DNA of 64,000 nucleotides, from the NCBI GenBank assembly GCA_036401375.1, contig DASWVB010000033.1, positions 43,580-107,579 on the forward strand, in the 5' to 3' direction. Position 1 is the first letter of the stretch, and every line of letters starts with the position of its first letter. The notes beneath the pieces were generated by a model. It was not told the DNA's origin, ran no database searches, and worked only from the letters and a program-made list of their open reading frames with translations. The translations under genes and the position numbers were made by a program. Origin of the DNA: DASWUZ01 sp036401375 (lineage in GTDB: Bacteria > Acidobacteriota > Terriglobia > Terriglobales > Acidobacteriaceae). Below are positions 1 to 7,813 of the stretch, piece after piece.

Positions 1-58
1 AGCCGTCCTCGCCGGTGTAGAAGTCGATCTTCCAAACCTCTCGTGCGGACGAACTCAC
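1..58 (-). CDS. HigB/RelE-type toxin, N-terminal fragment
   Basis: Only the first 19 codons lie in the window, starting with GTG at 58 and running off the left edge. They read (V/M)SSSAREVWKIDFYTGEDG. The WKIDFYT..DG opening is typical of Gp49/HigB-like members of the RelE toxin superfamily, ribosome-dependent mRNA endonucleases that usually precede a helix-turn-helix antitoxin. A perfect inverted repeat lies directly upstream, as expected for autoregulation. The antitoxin and the catalytic C-terminus would be outside the window, so the call rests on the N-terminus and the operator only. Confidence 0.45.
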   Translation of the reverse strand, partial: MSSSAREVWKIDFYTGEDG

Positions 59-63
59 GATTC

Positions 64-85
64 AATTTACCATATTTGGTAAATT
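64..85. promoter_or_regulatory. Palindromic operator of the toxin gene
   Basis: AATTTACC (64-71) and GGTAAATT (78-85) form perfect 8-bp arms around a 6-nt AT spacer, starting 6 nt upstream of the toxin GTG. The site is far richer in AT than its surroundings. TTTACC-N6-GGTAAA palindromes are the kind of site that HTH antitoxins of HigBA-like systems bind. The binding role is inference. Confidence 0.5.
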
Positions 86-366
86 AAAATCGCCCGACGC
101 TGTGCTTCTTTTGCGGCTCTCTGCCCTTAGCGCGTTGCGGCTTCATGGGGGGTTTGTGTCTCTTTTTGACATGGACACCCACTCGCCGCGGGCCGGTAAG
201 TAGTCCCGAGGTATTCTTGAATCGAGATCAGGACGGAGCTGCCATCGCTCTTCCTCTTCACTGCTGTCCCCGATGATAGCAAAATGCGCATCGACGCTTA
301 CACGTCCTTGCAGCGCCTCATCCCGCATGGCATTGCCGCGATTCCAGGAGGTGGTGCGCGGCGGCC
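86..366. other. Stretch without a confident gene
   Basis: About 280 nt between the toxin operator and the stop of the kinase-like gene. A minus-strand reading frame of 61 codons (143-328) exists, but it has no recognisable domain and no clear ribosome binding site, so I do not call it a gene. The stretch probably holds the 3' end of the kinase transcript and the toxin promoter. Confidence 0.4.
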
Positions 367-1014
367 CTAATCTCCCGCGATCGCGGCCGAGGGAACAACC
401 TGCGTCAGCCCGGCGGCGTTGATCGTAGCACCCACCATCGCATCGAAGCCCATGCAGGAGTTCATCATCAGCTGATACAGGCGGCGGTCGGTCCAGTCCT
501 GGTCGTGAAAGCGGCGGACGTAGGCAGCACGGCGCTTGTCAGTAGCTGCCAGCTCTTCCTCCGCCACGTTCGCCCGCTCCGGGAAGTTCTTTTCGAACCA
601 CTCGATCTTGCGCTTCCTCGATGCGTAGACGAAGACGTGAAAGGCACCCGGCAAGGTAGACAGGATGCACGCCGCGCCTCTTCCAACGACCACGCAGTTG
701 CCGCTGTCTGCGATGTTTCGCAGGTATTCGCGGACGAAGTCGACCATGCGTTCACTATCGAAGATCTGCGAAGCGGGCTGCGCCGGCAGGCGGTCGAGGC
801 TGCCGTGCCAGAAGGATTTACCGAACCGGTAAAACCACGGATCGAGTCTCTCGTCGCATCGCTTCACCAGCGATCTGTCGATGCCTGCCTTCTGCGCTAT
901 CTCGTCGAGCAGACATTGGTCCACAAATTTCCACTGCAGCCTCTGGGCCAGATGGTAGGCAAACTCCGCGCCGCGGCTGCCGTATTCGCGCTCGACGGTG
1001 ATGACCCGGATCAT
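367..1014 (-). CDS. Cytidylate kinase-like family protein
   Basis: A 215-residue protein whose N-terminus MIRVITVEREYGSRGAEFA is the modified P-loop of the cytidylate-kinase-like (AAK_26) family, where EYGSGG replaces a canonical Walker A. It is followed by the usual LAxRLxWxFVDxxLLxEIA stretch. These proteins are predicted nucleotide or nucleoside kinases of unknown substrate and are distinct from housekeeping Cmk. The second half is helical and rich in Arg and Lys, with an FHDQDWTDRRLYQL segment that matches the C-terminal nucleotide-binding part. The ATG at 1012-1014 is the natural start. The gene is monocistronic: MutS2 follows upstream on the same strand after about 200 nt. Function beyond the family is not known. 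Confidence 0.75.
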   Translation of the reverse strand: MIRVITVEREYGSRGAEFAYHLAQRLQWKFVDQCLLDEIAQKAGIDRSLVKRCDERLDPWFYRFGKSFWHGSLDRLPAQPASQIFDSERMVDFVREYLRNIADSGNCVVVGRGAACILSTLPGAFHVFVYASRKRKIEWFEKNFPERANVAEEELAATDKRRAAYVRRFHDQDWTDRRLYQLMMNSCMGFDAMVGATINAAGLTQVVPSAAIAGD

Positions 1015-1065
1015 GATTGCTCCTATGAGTCTAGTTATGGCGTGCCGTATTTACGCAGCGGGCGC

Positions 1066-1081
1066 GCTCGAGCGCTCGAGC
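1066..1081. repeat. 16-bp perfect palindrome upstream of the kinase-like gene
   Basis: GCTCGAGCGCTCGAGC is self-complementary over its whole length and lies about 50 nt upstream of the start codon of the cytidylate-kinase-like gene. It could be a regulator site or part of the mutS2 3' structure. No binding protein can be named from sequence. Confidence 0.35.
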
Positions 1082-1211
1082 ACCCGCCAGCAACGAGCGA
1101 AGCTGACAGGAGGCGCCTGCCCTCGCCGGAAAACGGCAAACGCCCGCCGTGAATGGGATGCTAGCACCGTTCCCCGACACGTTCCACCCTCTTTGCAGGG
1201 TTGAGACCGCT

Positions 1212-3680
1212 CTATTGCTTCAGTTCCACGACCGTGGCGCCGGCCCCCCCCTCATTCTGCGATGGCTCGGTAACTGAGGCGACCTGGGGCTGCTGCTGCA
1301 GGTAGGCACGCAGGCTCCGCCGAAGCACACCCATTCCGACTCCGTGAATAATGCGCACCCGCGGCAGCCCGGCCAGGAACGCCCGATCCAGAAATCTCGA
1401 GACCTCATCGGTGGCCTCATCGACGTTGCGGCCGATGACGTTGAGCTCCCAGTTCATATCGGAGTCCGGCTCGGCGACCGATACGGAGATGCCACGGCGC
1501 CGCGCGGATTCGAGCGCCGTGACTGCAACGGGAGCAGGCGCGCCCACGACCTCCGCGATATCGTCCCGTGCGACCCGCATCTTCATCGGCCCGATCGTGA
1601 CCTCAAAGGTGTTCTCGTCGATCTGGCGTTGCACGACAGCGCTCTTGCCGAGCGATTTGAGTCTGACTGTGTCTCCCGTGGAGACGCGGCGGACGAGGTG
1701 CGGCTGGGCGTGCCGGTCGCCTCGGTCCGCGCCGGTGTGGTCGGCCACAACCGAGGAGTTGAACTGCTCGCTGAACTCCCGCCGGAGCTTCGCGATGCGC
1801 CGCTCTGCCTCCTTCGAGAGCTTCTGCTGGGCGGCGCGATCGTCGATCACCCGGACCGTCTCCCGCATCTGGTACTCAAAGTCTTTGAGCAGCGATTGCA
1901 GCTTGCCTTCAAGCTCGCGCACCTTTGCCCGCCACTCTTTCATGCCCTCTGCATCGAGCCGGTTCTTCTCTCTGGCGACCTCCTGCTCGCGGCGCTGCAG
2001 AGCCGCACGCTCAGCACCGATAGCCTCGAGCTGCCCATGCAGCTCCTCCAGGAAGCGCGCAATGTCCCGGGTCTGCGAGTTGAGCCGCGTTCGCGCAGAC
2101 TGGATGATCGCCGCATTCAGCCCCAGGCGGGAAGCGATGTTGATGCCCGCCGAGGCTCCCGGTACTCCCAGGCGCAGCTCGTAGGTCGGCGCGAGGGTGT
2201 GTTCATCAAATCCGACCGCCGCGTTGAGCACCCCAGGCGTGTTCACCGCGTAGACCTTGAGCGAGGTGTGGTGGGTCGAGATGAGGCACCAGGCGCGCGT
2301 CTCGAGGAAGTGCTCCGCGATAGCCACGGCGAGAGCGGCGCCCTCCTCGGGGTCGGTAGCCGAGCCAAGCTCATCCAGCAGCACCAGGGAGCTCGGGCCG
2401 GCGATGTGCGAGATGCGGTCGAGATTGACCATGTGCGATGAGAAGGTGGAGAGGTTCTGCTCGATCGATTGCGAGTCTCCGATATCGGCGAGGAAGCTGG
2501 TAAACAGGGGGAAGATCGCCTCTTCGGCTGGCACCGGAATGCCCGCCTGAGCGAGTATCGCCAGCAGCCCCGTAGTCTTCAGCCCGACCGTCTTCCCGCC
2601 GGTGTTGGGGCCGCTGATGATCAGCTGGCGCTCCGCGGTGGTCAGCCGGATGCTGAGCGGCACGATCGCTCCGCCGCCGGCACGCAGCCTTCTCTCGAGC
2701 AGCGGATGGCGGGCGTTGACGAGGGTCAGCGAGGGCTCTCCCTCGACGCGGAAGCGCGGCCTTGTGCAGCCGAACTCCTCTGCAAATCGCCCTCGGATGA
2801 CAAGTGACTCGACCTCGGCGAGGATCGCAGCGCCCGCCTGGATGGTGCCCGACTCCACACCGATCTGCCGGGTCAGGGCCATGTAGATGCGGTGAATCTC
2901 GGCCTGCTCTTCCTCAAGCAGCCGGACCAACTCGTTGTTCTGCTCGATGGTCTCGAGCGGCTCCACGTAGACCGTCTGCCCGCTCGAGCTCGCCCCGTGT
3001 ACGACTCCCTGCACCCGGCGCTTCTGTTCCGCCTTGATGGGGATGACGAAGCGTTCGCCGCGAATGGTAATCAGTTCATCCTGGGTAGCGCCGCCCTCGG
3101 CAAGCCGCCTCAGGATGCCGCGGAGGCTGTCCTCGATATGGCGCTGCTGGCGCTCAATCTCGCGTCGAATCCGCCGCAGATCGGGAGAAGCATCGTCGGT
3201 CAGCGATCCGTCCGGCATCACCCTGGTGCGCAGGGCCCTGGCCAGCGATTGCAGCCCGGACCCGAGCAGCGGCGCTGTCAATGCCTCGAGCTCGGGCAGC
3301 TGGGCGAGTACAGCGGCCGGCGGCTCGGTGATGAGCTGCTGCCATGAGTTGATGTCGTCCATCAGGCTGAGCAGGTCGCGGATCTCTTCAGGTTCAAGAG
3401 CCGCACCGACGATGCGTGATTTGTCGAGGGTGGCGGTGGGGTCGACGAGCGCGCCGAGAGCAGGGGAGACGCCCTGGCGCAGCAGCAGCTGCATCTCCGC
3501 GACCAGCCCGTGCTCCCGGCCAAGCCACGCTGGATCTGAGGAGGGCACAAGTCCAAGCACCCAGCCCCGGCCGATCGCCGAGTGGGAGTATCCCGCTAGC
3601 AGTTCGAGAAAGCGCCCCCACTCCAGCGCCGCGGGACTGAATTCCTGGACAGGGGACGGGATTGGCTTCAGCAGGGACAC
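1212..3680 (-). CDS. mutS2: Endonuclease MutS2 (MutS-like ATPase with Smr domain)
   Basis: 822 residues. MutS2 is a dimeric DNA- or ribosome-binding ATPase. It was described as an anti-recombination nuclease and, in Firmicutes, also as a collided-ribosome splitting factor. The MutS core helices come first. Walker A GPNTGGKT is near residue 360, and Walker B with signature LVLLDELGSATDPEEG is near 435-450. A long coiled coil (about 520-640) rich in Arg, Glu and Gln follows. The C-terminal Smr nuclease domain (about 745-822) carries IIHGVGMGVLR, a variant of the HGxGxG motif. Length matches the family (about 780-820). The start is GTG at 3678-3680; the nearby ATG at 3686-3688 is out of frame. 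The gene is divergent from the zinc-ribbon protein at 3909. Confidence 0.95.
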   Translation of the reverse strand: MSLLKPIPSPVQEFSPAALEWGRFLELLAGYSHSAIGRGWVLGLVPSSDPAWLGREHGLVAEMQLLLRQGVSPALGALVDPTATLDKSRIVGAALEPEEIRDLLSLMDDINSWQQLITEPPAAVLAQLPELEALTAPLLGSGLQSLARALRTRVMPDGSLTDDASPDLRRIRREIERQQRHIEDSLRGILRRLAEGGATQDELITIRGERFVIPIKAEQKRRVQGVVHGASSSGQTVYVEPLETIEQNNELVRLLEEEQAEIHRIYMALTRQIGVESGTIQAGAAILAEVESLVIRGRFAEEFGCTRPRFRVEGEPSLTLVNARHPLLERRLRAGGGAIVPLSIRLTTAERQLIISGPNTGGKTVGLKTTGLLAILAQAGIPVPAEEAIFPLFTSFLADIGDSQSIEQNLSTFSSHMVNLDRISHIAGPSSLVLLDELGSATDPEEGAALAVAIAEHFLETRAWCLISTHHTSLKVYAVNTPGVLNAAVGFDEHTLAPTYELRLGVPGASAGINIASRLGLNAAIIQSARTRLNSQTRDIARFLEELHGQLEAIGAERAALQRREQEVAREKNRLDAEGMKEWRAKVRELEGKLQSLLKDFEYQMRETVRVIDDRAAQQKLSKEAERRIAKLRREFSEQFNSSVVADHTGADRGDRHAQPHLVRRVSTGDTVRLKSLGKSAVVQRQIDENTFEVTIGPMKMRVARDDIAEVVGAPAPVAVTALESARRRGISVSVAEPDSDMNWELNVIGRNVDEATDEVSRFLDRAFLAGLPRVRIIHGVGMGVLRRSLRAYLQQQPQVASVTEPSQNEGGAGATVVELKQ

Positions 3681-3908
3681 ACGTTCATGGTACTGCGATT
3701 ACCGTTATGATCAGCAGCACCGGCGAGTCACGTTTGTGCCCGGTCAAGCACCATGGTGGGCCTGACTGTGCGCCTAGACTTGCAAGCACGGAACACTCGG
3801 CAGGTCCGCTTCGTACTTGAAACCAGGCCCTGAAGTGAGTGCGCGGCCGGAACTAAGTAGATGGGATTAGAAAGGCGGCGTTCAACCGCCTGCAGGTGGA
3901 GGCAACGT

Positions 3909-4475
3909 ATGTATTGCAGCGGATGCGGACAACTGCTCGAGTCGAATCAGCCAAGGTGCAGCCGCTGCGGCAAGTATGCGGTGACTCCGCCGGCCCAAAC
4001 GGCGACGCCAGGATATCCGGGCACTCCAGGCGTAGTGACGCAAGGCGCTGGCGCGCAGCTCACCCGCGTGCAGAAAAACGTGCAGGCGCTCGGCATCCTC
4101 TGGATCGTCTATGCAGTCATGAACGTCATCGAAGTAGTGGTAGCAGCGACCCTGCTCACCGGCATGACGGGGATCTTCGGCAACCTGTGGGGGCTTAATC
4201 GAGGGCTCTTCTGGGAGCGCTTTCCTTTCTACAATGCGCCGTGGGTGATTCCTGTGATCACTACATTCGTTATCGCGCGAGCGGTGCTGGCTGCACTGGC
4301 GGGATGGGGGCTGCTGCAGCGTGCGCCCTGGGCGCGCACCCTGGCCCTGGTCGCAGCATTCCTGACCCTGCTGCGACCAGTGCTCGGCACTGCCATCGGA
4401 ATTTACACGCTGGTCGTGCTGATCTCTGCGCAGTCGAGGCGCGAGTACGAGGCGATCAGCCAGCGCCATTTCTGA
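3909..4475 (+). CDS. Zinc-ribbon membrane protein
   Basis: 188 residues if it starts at the ATG at 3909, which has GGAGG 7 nt upstream. A longer frame from 3861 exists but would add a poorly conserved Arg-rich leader. The N-terminus is a zinc ribbon with two CxxC pairs (CSGC and CSRC) in residues 3-22. A Pro/Thr/Gly-rich linker to about residue 50 leads to a DUF-like membrane domain with four predicted hydrophobic segments. This architecture is common in Acidobacteria and has no assigned biochemical role; the ribbon should face the cytoplasm. It has no operon partner: a 195-nt gap separates it from the next gene. A second protein of related architecture lies at 11998. Confidence 0.7.
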   Translation: MYCSGCGQLLESNQPRCSRCGKYAVTPPAQTATPGYPGTPGVVTQGAGAQLTRVQKNVQALGILWIVYAVMNVIEVVVAATLLTGMTGIFGNLWGLNRGLFWERFPFYNAPWVIPVITTFVIARAVLAALAGWGLLQRAPWARTLALVAAFLTLLRPVLGTAIGIYTLVVLISAQSRREYEAISQRHF

Positions 4476-4670
4476 GCGGCTGCCTCTTGTTCCTAAAACA
4501 GCAGCCTTTAGACCAGCAAGCCGGTGCCAGGCGATCCACGCGATACCCGAGTGGCGCGGCTCGCCATAGACTGACAACATGGACTGCGCTGCTTCGCACC
4601 TCTTCATAATCCCTTTTCCGAACGCACCAACATCCTCCCAAGTTCGGCACCTCGCCCTGAAGGGCAGCTG

Positions 4671-5420
4671 TTGAGAGACGCGCGCCTCGAACTCCGCCTG
4701 CGCGGTCCGATCATCGTCGCGCTGTATGTGCTCGGCTTTGCCGCACCGTGGGAGAGATATCTTCAAGGTGCGCAGGAGGCGGGGACCCGCGGACCGCGCG
4801 TGTGGTCATGGCTCGCCTTCCGCCTCTTCAGCGCGCGCTGGATGACCTCTCAGCAGGCCTTTGTAGGGGTGCTTTCGGCTGCCATACTCTTTGCATTCCT
4901 CGGGGCTCTGCTTCAGGTGTGGGCCAGCGTTTCGATCATGCCGGAAAGCAGCGTCGATGCTGGCGGAGAGCGCCGCGGGGTAGTCGCTGGCGGGCAGCAT
5001 CGCTTTCTGCGGAGCCGCCTGCATCTAGGCGCGTGGCTGACGGGAGTCGCCGTCTCCCTGCTCATGCCGCGCAGCGGAGGGCTGTTCTTTATCCTCGCGC
5101 TCGGCGGCCTCTCGGTGCGATGGATGGCTGTGGAGGGGACGGCGCTCCGTACGCAGGCTGCAGAGGCCTATCGCGTCAGTCAAGGCGAGACAGGCCTGTC
5201 ACCCGACGCGACTCGGCCGCGAAGCGTTTCCGAGCAGATGCGCAGCTGGCTGCGGAGCATCGCTGTCGAGGCCTATCCCATCGGCGTCGCTCTCAGCCTT
5301 TCCGCGTTGGGCTGGACTTACGACACGGTCCTCCTCACTCGCTGTGTGATCATCAGCTTCGGAGTGTCTCTGGTGTTGAGAGCGCTGGCGCCGCGGCAGC
5401 AGCGTTCGCGCACGCGGTGA
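4671..5420 (+). CDS. Polytopic membrane protein, weakly ICMT/PEMT-like
   Basis: 249 residues from a TTG start; the true start could lie slightly downstream. It has five or six hydrophobic segments. The central part (a GGQHRFLRSRLHLGAWL segment, then a Gly-rich membrane span and an R.M..EG..L....A..YRVSQ stretch) resembles the order of motifs in isoprenylcysteine carboxyl-methyltransferase/PEMT-type membrane methyltransferases, where a GpYrxxRHPxYxG motif precedes EExxL...Y..Y. The key RHP is replaced here by RSRLH, so activity is doubtful. I treat it as an uncharacterised membrane protein. Confidence 0.5.
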   Translation: MRDARLELRLRGPIIVALYVLGFAAPWERYLQGAQEAGTRGPRVWSWLAFRLFSARWMTSQQAFVGVLSAAILFAFLGALLQVWASVSIMPESSVDAGGERRGVVAGGQHRFLRSRLHLGAWLTGVAVSLLMPRSGGLFFILALGGLSVRWMAVEGTALRTQAAEAYRVSQGETGLSPDATRPRSVSEQMRSWLRSIAVEAYPIGVALSLSALGWTYDTVLLTRCVIISFGVSLVLRALAPRQQRSRTR

Positions 5421-5463
5421 GAGCCTTATCGGGCCGGCAAGAATGTAATAAGCGACGGGAGCA

Positions 5464-5500
5464 GATAAAACGGGGAAGGGCTGAGAACCCATTCCCCGTT
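5464..5500 (-). terminator. Intrinsic terminator downstream of HU
   Basis: Read on the minus strand, AACGGGGAATGGG pairs with CCCTTCCCCGTT (one bulged base, 7-nt loop) and is followed at once by TTTTATC. The U-tract lies only on the minus side, so it terminates leftward transcription from HU, whose stop is about 160 nt upstream. The intervening 160 nt (5501-5660) hold no reading frame and would be an unusually long 3' UTR. Confidence 0.7.
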
Positions 5501-5660
5501 CGATATCAACTTCTGCTCCGGGCTCACCGCCCGAGGCTACTTCCGGTTAGCTCAACGTTACGACCGGGCGCAGCCGAGCAGAGACAGCCTCAGGGCCGAA
5601 AAGCTGGTTGAAATCACATCGTTTGACCAGGTGACTGCGCGATGGGACCGGTGCGGAGTC

Positions 5661-5960
5661 CTACTTTTTGGGAGGAGCGATCACGTCCTTCGCGGCCTTG
5701 GCCACGCGGAACTTCACCACTGTCTTGGCCTTGATCTTGATCTGCTCACCGGTCTGCGGATTGCGGCCGAGGCGCGCCTTGCGCTCTGCCTTCACCAGCC
5801 GCCCCAGGCCGGGGATCACGAACACTCCGTTCTTCTTGGTCTCCTTGATGGCGGTCTCGGCCAGCAGGTCGAGGAAGGACGAAGACTGCTTGTTGGTCAG
5901 TTCGAGTTTCTCTGCAAGCAGTCGGATGAGCGCTGTCTTGGTCATTGTCGTTGTTGCCAT
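5661..5960 (-). CDS. hup: HU-family DNA-binding protein
   Basis: 99 residues. It is a small nucleoid-associated protein that bends DNA as a dimer. After a short MATTTM leader comes the HU fold: KTALIRLLAEKLELTNKQ (helix 1), then the saddle FVIPGLGRLVKAERKAR and the arm motif GRNPQTGEQIKIKAKTVV with the DNA-intercalating NPQTG proline. The tail VAKAAKDVIAPPKK is basic and Pro-containing, slightly longer than E. coli HU (90 aa). The ATG at 5958-5960 is preceded by AGGAGG-like sequence. Its own promoter and terminator (6168-6196 and 5464-5500) suggest a single-gene transcript. Confidence 0.95.
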   Translation of the reverse strand: MATTTMTKTALIRLLAEKLELTNKQSSSFLDLLAETAIKETKKNGVFVIPGLGRLVKAERKARLGRNPQTGEQIKIKAKTVVKFRVAKAAKDVIAPPKK

Positions 5961-6167
5961 ATCTTTTTAGTTCCTCCTGGTGCTTCGTTCGCTTCGCGGA
6001 CGGCTGAACGGTCTCGTACAAGATCGTTGAAGGCCTTCGGCGTCCGTCTGCCTTGTTCTGACTGGTTCTGCCCGCTGCCCGCATCGGTCTTTCGCCGCAA
6101 TCTTTTCGAGCTCTGATCTCGGCAAGGCCCTTTATTCACGCGGGTTTGAGAGAACCCACCGCCGTTT

Positions 6168-6196
6168 ACGATGCGACTTCCAGAAATCTTTGTCAA
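6168..6196 (-). promoter_or_regulatory. Probable sigma-70-type promoter of HU
   Basis: On the minus strand a consensus TTGACA (6191-6196) is followed after 17 nt by CATCGT (6168-6173), a poor -10 with three matches to TATAAT. The surroundings are AT-rich relative to the rest of the window. A short dyad GGGTT-N6-AACCC (6142-6157) lies near the expected transcription start. The leader to the HU ATG would be about 200 nt and holds no other gene. Confidence 0.45.
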
Positions 6197-6221
6197 CCCG
6201 AAAATGGTTATTTCCACAGAT

Positions 6222-6245
6222 AAAACCCCGGTTTCTCCGGGTTTT
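6222..6245 (-). terminator. Intrinsic terminator after the DUF2461 gene
   Basis: On the minus strand AAAACCCGG, loop AGAAA, CCGGGGTTTT forms a stem with one bulge and runs into TTTTATCTG. It lies about 95 nt past the stop of the DUF2461 gene and just upstream of the HU promoter, separating the two transcripts. The flanking A and T tracts make it potentially bidirectional. Together with the HU promoter it accounts for most of the 380-nt non-coding stretch 5961-6339. Confidence 0.6.
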
Positions 6246-6339
6246 ATACCGTTTTCGTCGAAAATGGACCTATTCAGGCGATCTGACTGTTCTGTGCACG
6301 CACAGAAGGAGCAGGCGCAGCCCGCAGGCGAGACTCTGC

Positions 6340-7134
6340 TCAATACAGCGCAAACAGCGGCTTTCGCGCCCTGGGAGGTGCGCCTGAGAGCGGCTCGTTG
6401 AGAGCACTCACCAGCGGGGTAGAGAGCCGGAATCGCTTGATGACCTCACTCGGCAGCGAGGGCTTCAGCGCCGCCTCCACCGGCAGGGTGGCCGCCACGC
6501 CCCACTGCCGGCACTTCAGCAGATCGATCGCCGGGTGCTCAGGCGAGACTCCACGTGGAGGCCTGGTGAGTGCCAGCCCCTCGAACGTCTTCATACTGCG
6601 GCGCAGTCTGCGCTCATTGAGCAGTTTGCGAAAATCCTCGTGATGTTCGAGGAGCCAGCTTCGGATCGCCAGCAGCTGCGCGCGCTCCGGCATGTAGACG
6701 CCTGCAGCAATCACGACCTCGTCGGCCGCGATGTGCAGGTAAAAGCCTGCGCCTGAGGTCTTCTCCAGTCCGGCGCGCGTCCACCAGGCGGCAATGTGCT
6801 GCTTGTAGGGGCTCTTGTCCGAGGAGAAGCGAACGTCCCGATAGATGCGCAGAAGGGACTTCTCAGGCGGCCGCACATGTTCCGGGGCAAAGCTCTCCAT
6901 CGCCGCGGTGACTTCGGAGATGAGCGACAGCATGGGACGCTTTATCTCCTGCTCGAAAAGATGCTTGCGAGGCTCGAACCACTCGCGGCGGTTATTCCGC
7001 TTGAGGGCACGGAGAAACTTGAATGCTTCGGGGCTGAAGCAGGGGTTTGCCTTCGCCACTTCCTTGGCGCCGCTGGGCGTTGACCGGGAACTGGCCTCTG
7101 TACGCGTGGATGAGCTGGTAGAGCGAGGGGTCAC
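6340..7134 (-). CDS. DUF2461 domain-containing protein
   Basis: 264 residues from the GTG at 7134. The first 30 residues (Ser/Thr/Arg-rich) look non-conserved and the true start may be downstream. The conserved core begins with CFSPEAFKFLRALKRNNRREWFEPRK and contains the family hallmark LLRIYRDVRFSSDKSPYKQHIAAWW, then GFYLHIAADEVVIAAGVYMPE. This is the DUF2461/TIGR02453 family, widespread in bacteria and fungi, with no established biochemical function. Its C-terminus is slightly extended and Pro/Arg-rich. It is monocistronic, with a terminator at 6222-6245. Confidence 0.85.
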   Translation of the reverse strand: MTPRSTSSSTRTEASSRSTPSGAKEVAKANPCFSPEAFKFLRALKRNNRREWFEPRKHLFEQEIKRPMLSLISEVTAAMESFAPEHVRPPEKSLLRIYRDVRFSSDKSPYKQHIAAWWTRAGLEKTSGAGFYLHIAADEVVIAAGVYMPERAQLLAIRSWLLEHHEDFRKLLNERRLRRSMKTFEGLALTRPPRGVSPEHPAIDLLKCRQWGVAATLPVEAALKPSLPSEVIKRFRLSTPLVSALNEPLSGAPPRARKPLFALY

Positions 7135-7257
7135 CGGTTCAGTTTACCCGGGCCCGGCTCGGCTCCGCTGCACAAACCGACGTCACCTGCACAACATCGC
7201 GCATGTACTCGTGTTTAGCATCACAGTAAGAGCAGTTTGAGTAGGGAGAACGACGCT

Positions 7258-7662
7258 ATGACGACAGCTGAACGCAACATACGCAGGATCTCAGTTGGCT
7301 TTCTCACCCTGGCACTCACCGGCGGGCTCGGTATGGTCGCCAAGGCACAGGGCCCTCCACCGCCTCCGTACGGCGACCATCCGTACGGGGATCACGATGA
7401 CCGGCGCGGCCCGGACAACTTGCCACCGGGAATGCAGGCCGGCTTCCATGACGGCTTTGAGAACGGACGGCACGACGCCGAAACCCACCACACGTTCGTT
7501 CCGGAGCGTGCGTTCCGTCACAATGGCCGGGCGAAGTTTCACGAGGAGTTCGGCGACCAGCGCGATCTCTACCGTGCCTACCACGATGGCTATCTGCGCG
7601 GCTACGATCGCGGATACAACGGCGGTGACCCAAACGACTACCGCGATCATCACGACCACTAG
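7258..7662 (+). CDS. Secreted Gly/Asp/His-rich repeat protein
   Basis: 134 residues from the ATG at 7258, which has GGGAGA about 9 nt upstream. A Sec signal peptide (ISVGFLTLALTGGLGMVAKAQ) is cut after AKA. The mature protein is Pro-rich (GPPPPPYGDHPYGDHDD), then contains two related units: GFHDGFENGRHDAETHH, and YHDGYLRGYDRGYNGGDPNDY near the C-terminus. It ends DHHDH. HDG/GYxxGY-type repeats with signal peptides are frequent in Acidobacteria. The high His and Asp content is compatible with metal binding, but no role is established. It is convergent with the secreted protein at 7814-8620, with a hairpin between them. Confidence 0.7.
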   Translation: MTTAERNIRRISVGFLTLALTGGLGMVAKAQGPPPPPYGDHPYGDHDDRRGPDNLPPGMQAGFHDGFENGRHDAETHHTFVPERAFRHNGRAKFHEEFGDQRDLYRAYHDGYLRGYDRGYNGGDPNDYRDHHDH

Positions 7663-7689
7663 ACCCTGCCCCGATGACAGCGATTGAAG

Positions 7690-7717
7690 GATAGAGGCCC
7701 CTGCGAGGGCCTCTATC
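7690..7717. terminator. Hairpin between convergent genes
   Basis: GATAGAGGCCC and GGGCCTCTATC form a perfect 11-bp stem around a 6-nt loop. There is no U-tract on either side. Its position between two convergent stops suggests a shared transcription end or RNA-stabilising structure. A tandem TGCGTAAACCC follows at 7718-7738. Confidence 0.5.
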
Positions 7718-7813
7718 TGCGTAAACCCTGCGTAAACCGAAGCCACCCTGAGCGCATACGTCCGTGAAGCGCATCATCACCAAATGCCGGGCGCACTGGC
7801 CGCAGCACGGTTG

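Noticed and set aside
143..328. 61-codon minus-strand frame
   Set aside because: No ribosome site, no family, and acidic/Arg-rich composition; reported only as part of a non-coding stretch.
1344..2441. 365-codon plus-strand frame over mutS2
   Set aside because: Covers the middle of a well-conserved MutS2 on the other strand; no recognisable domain.
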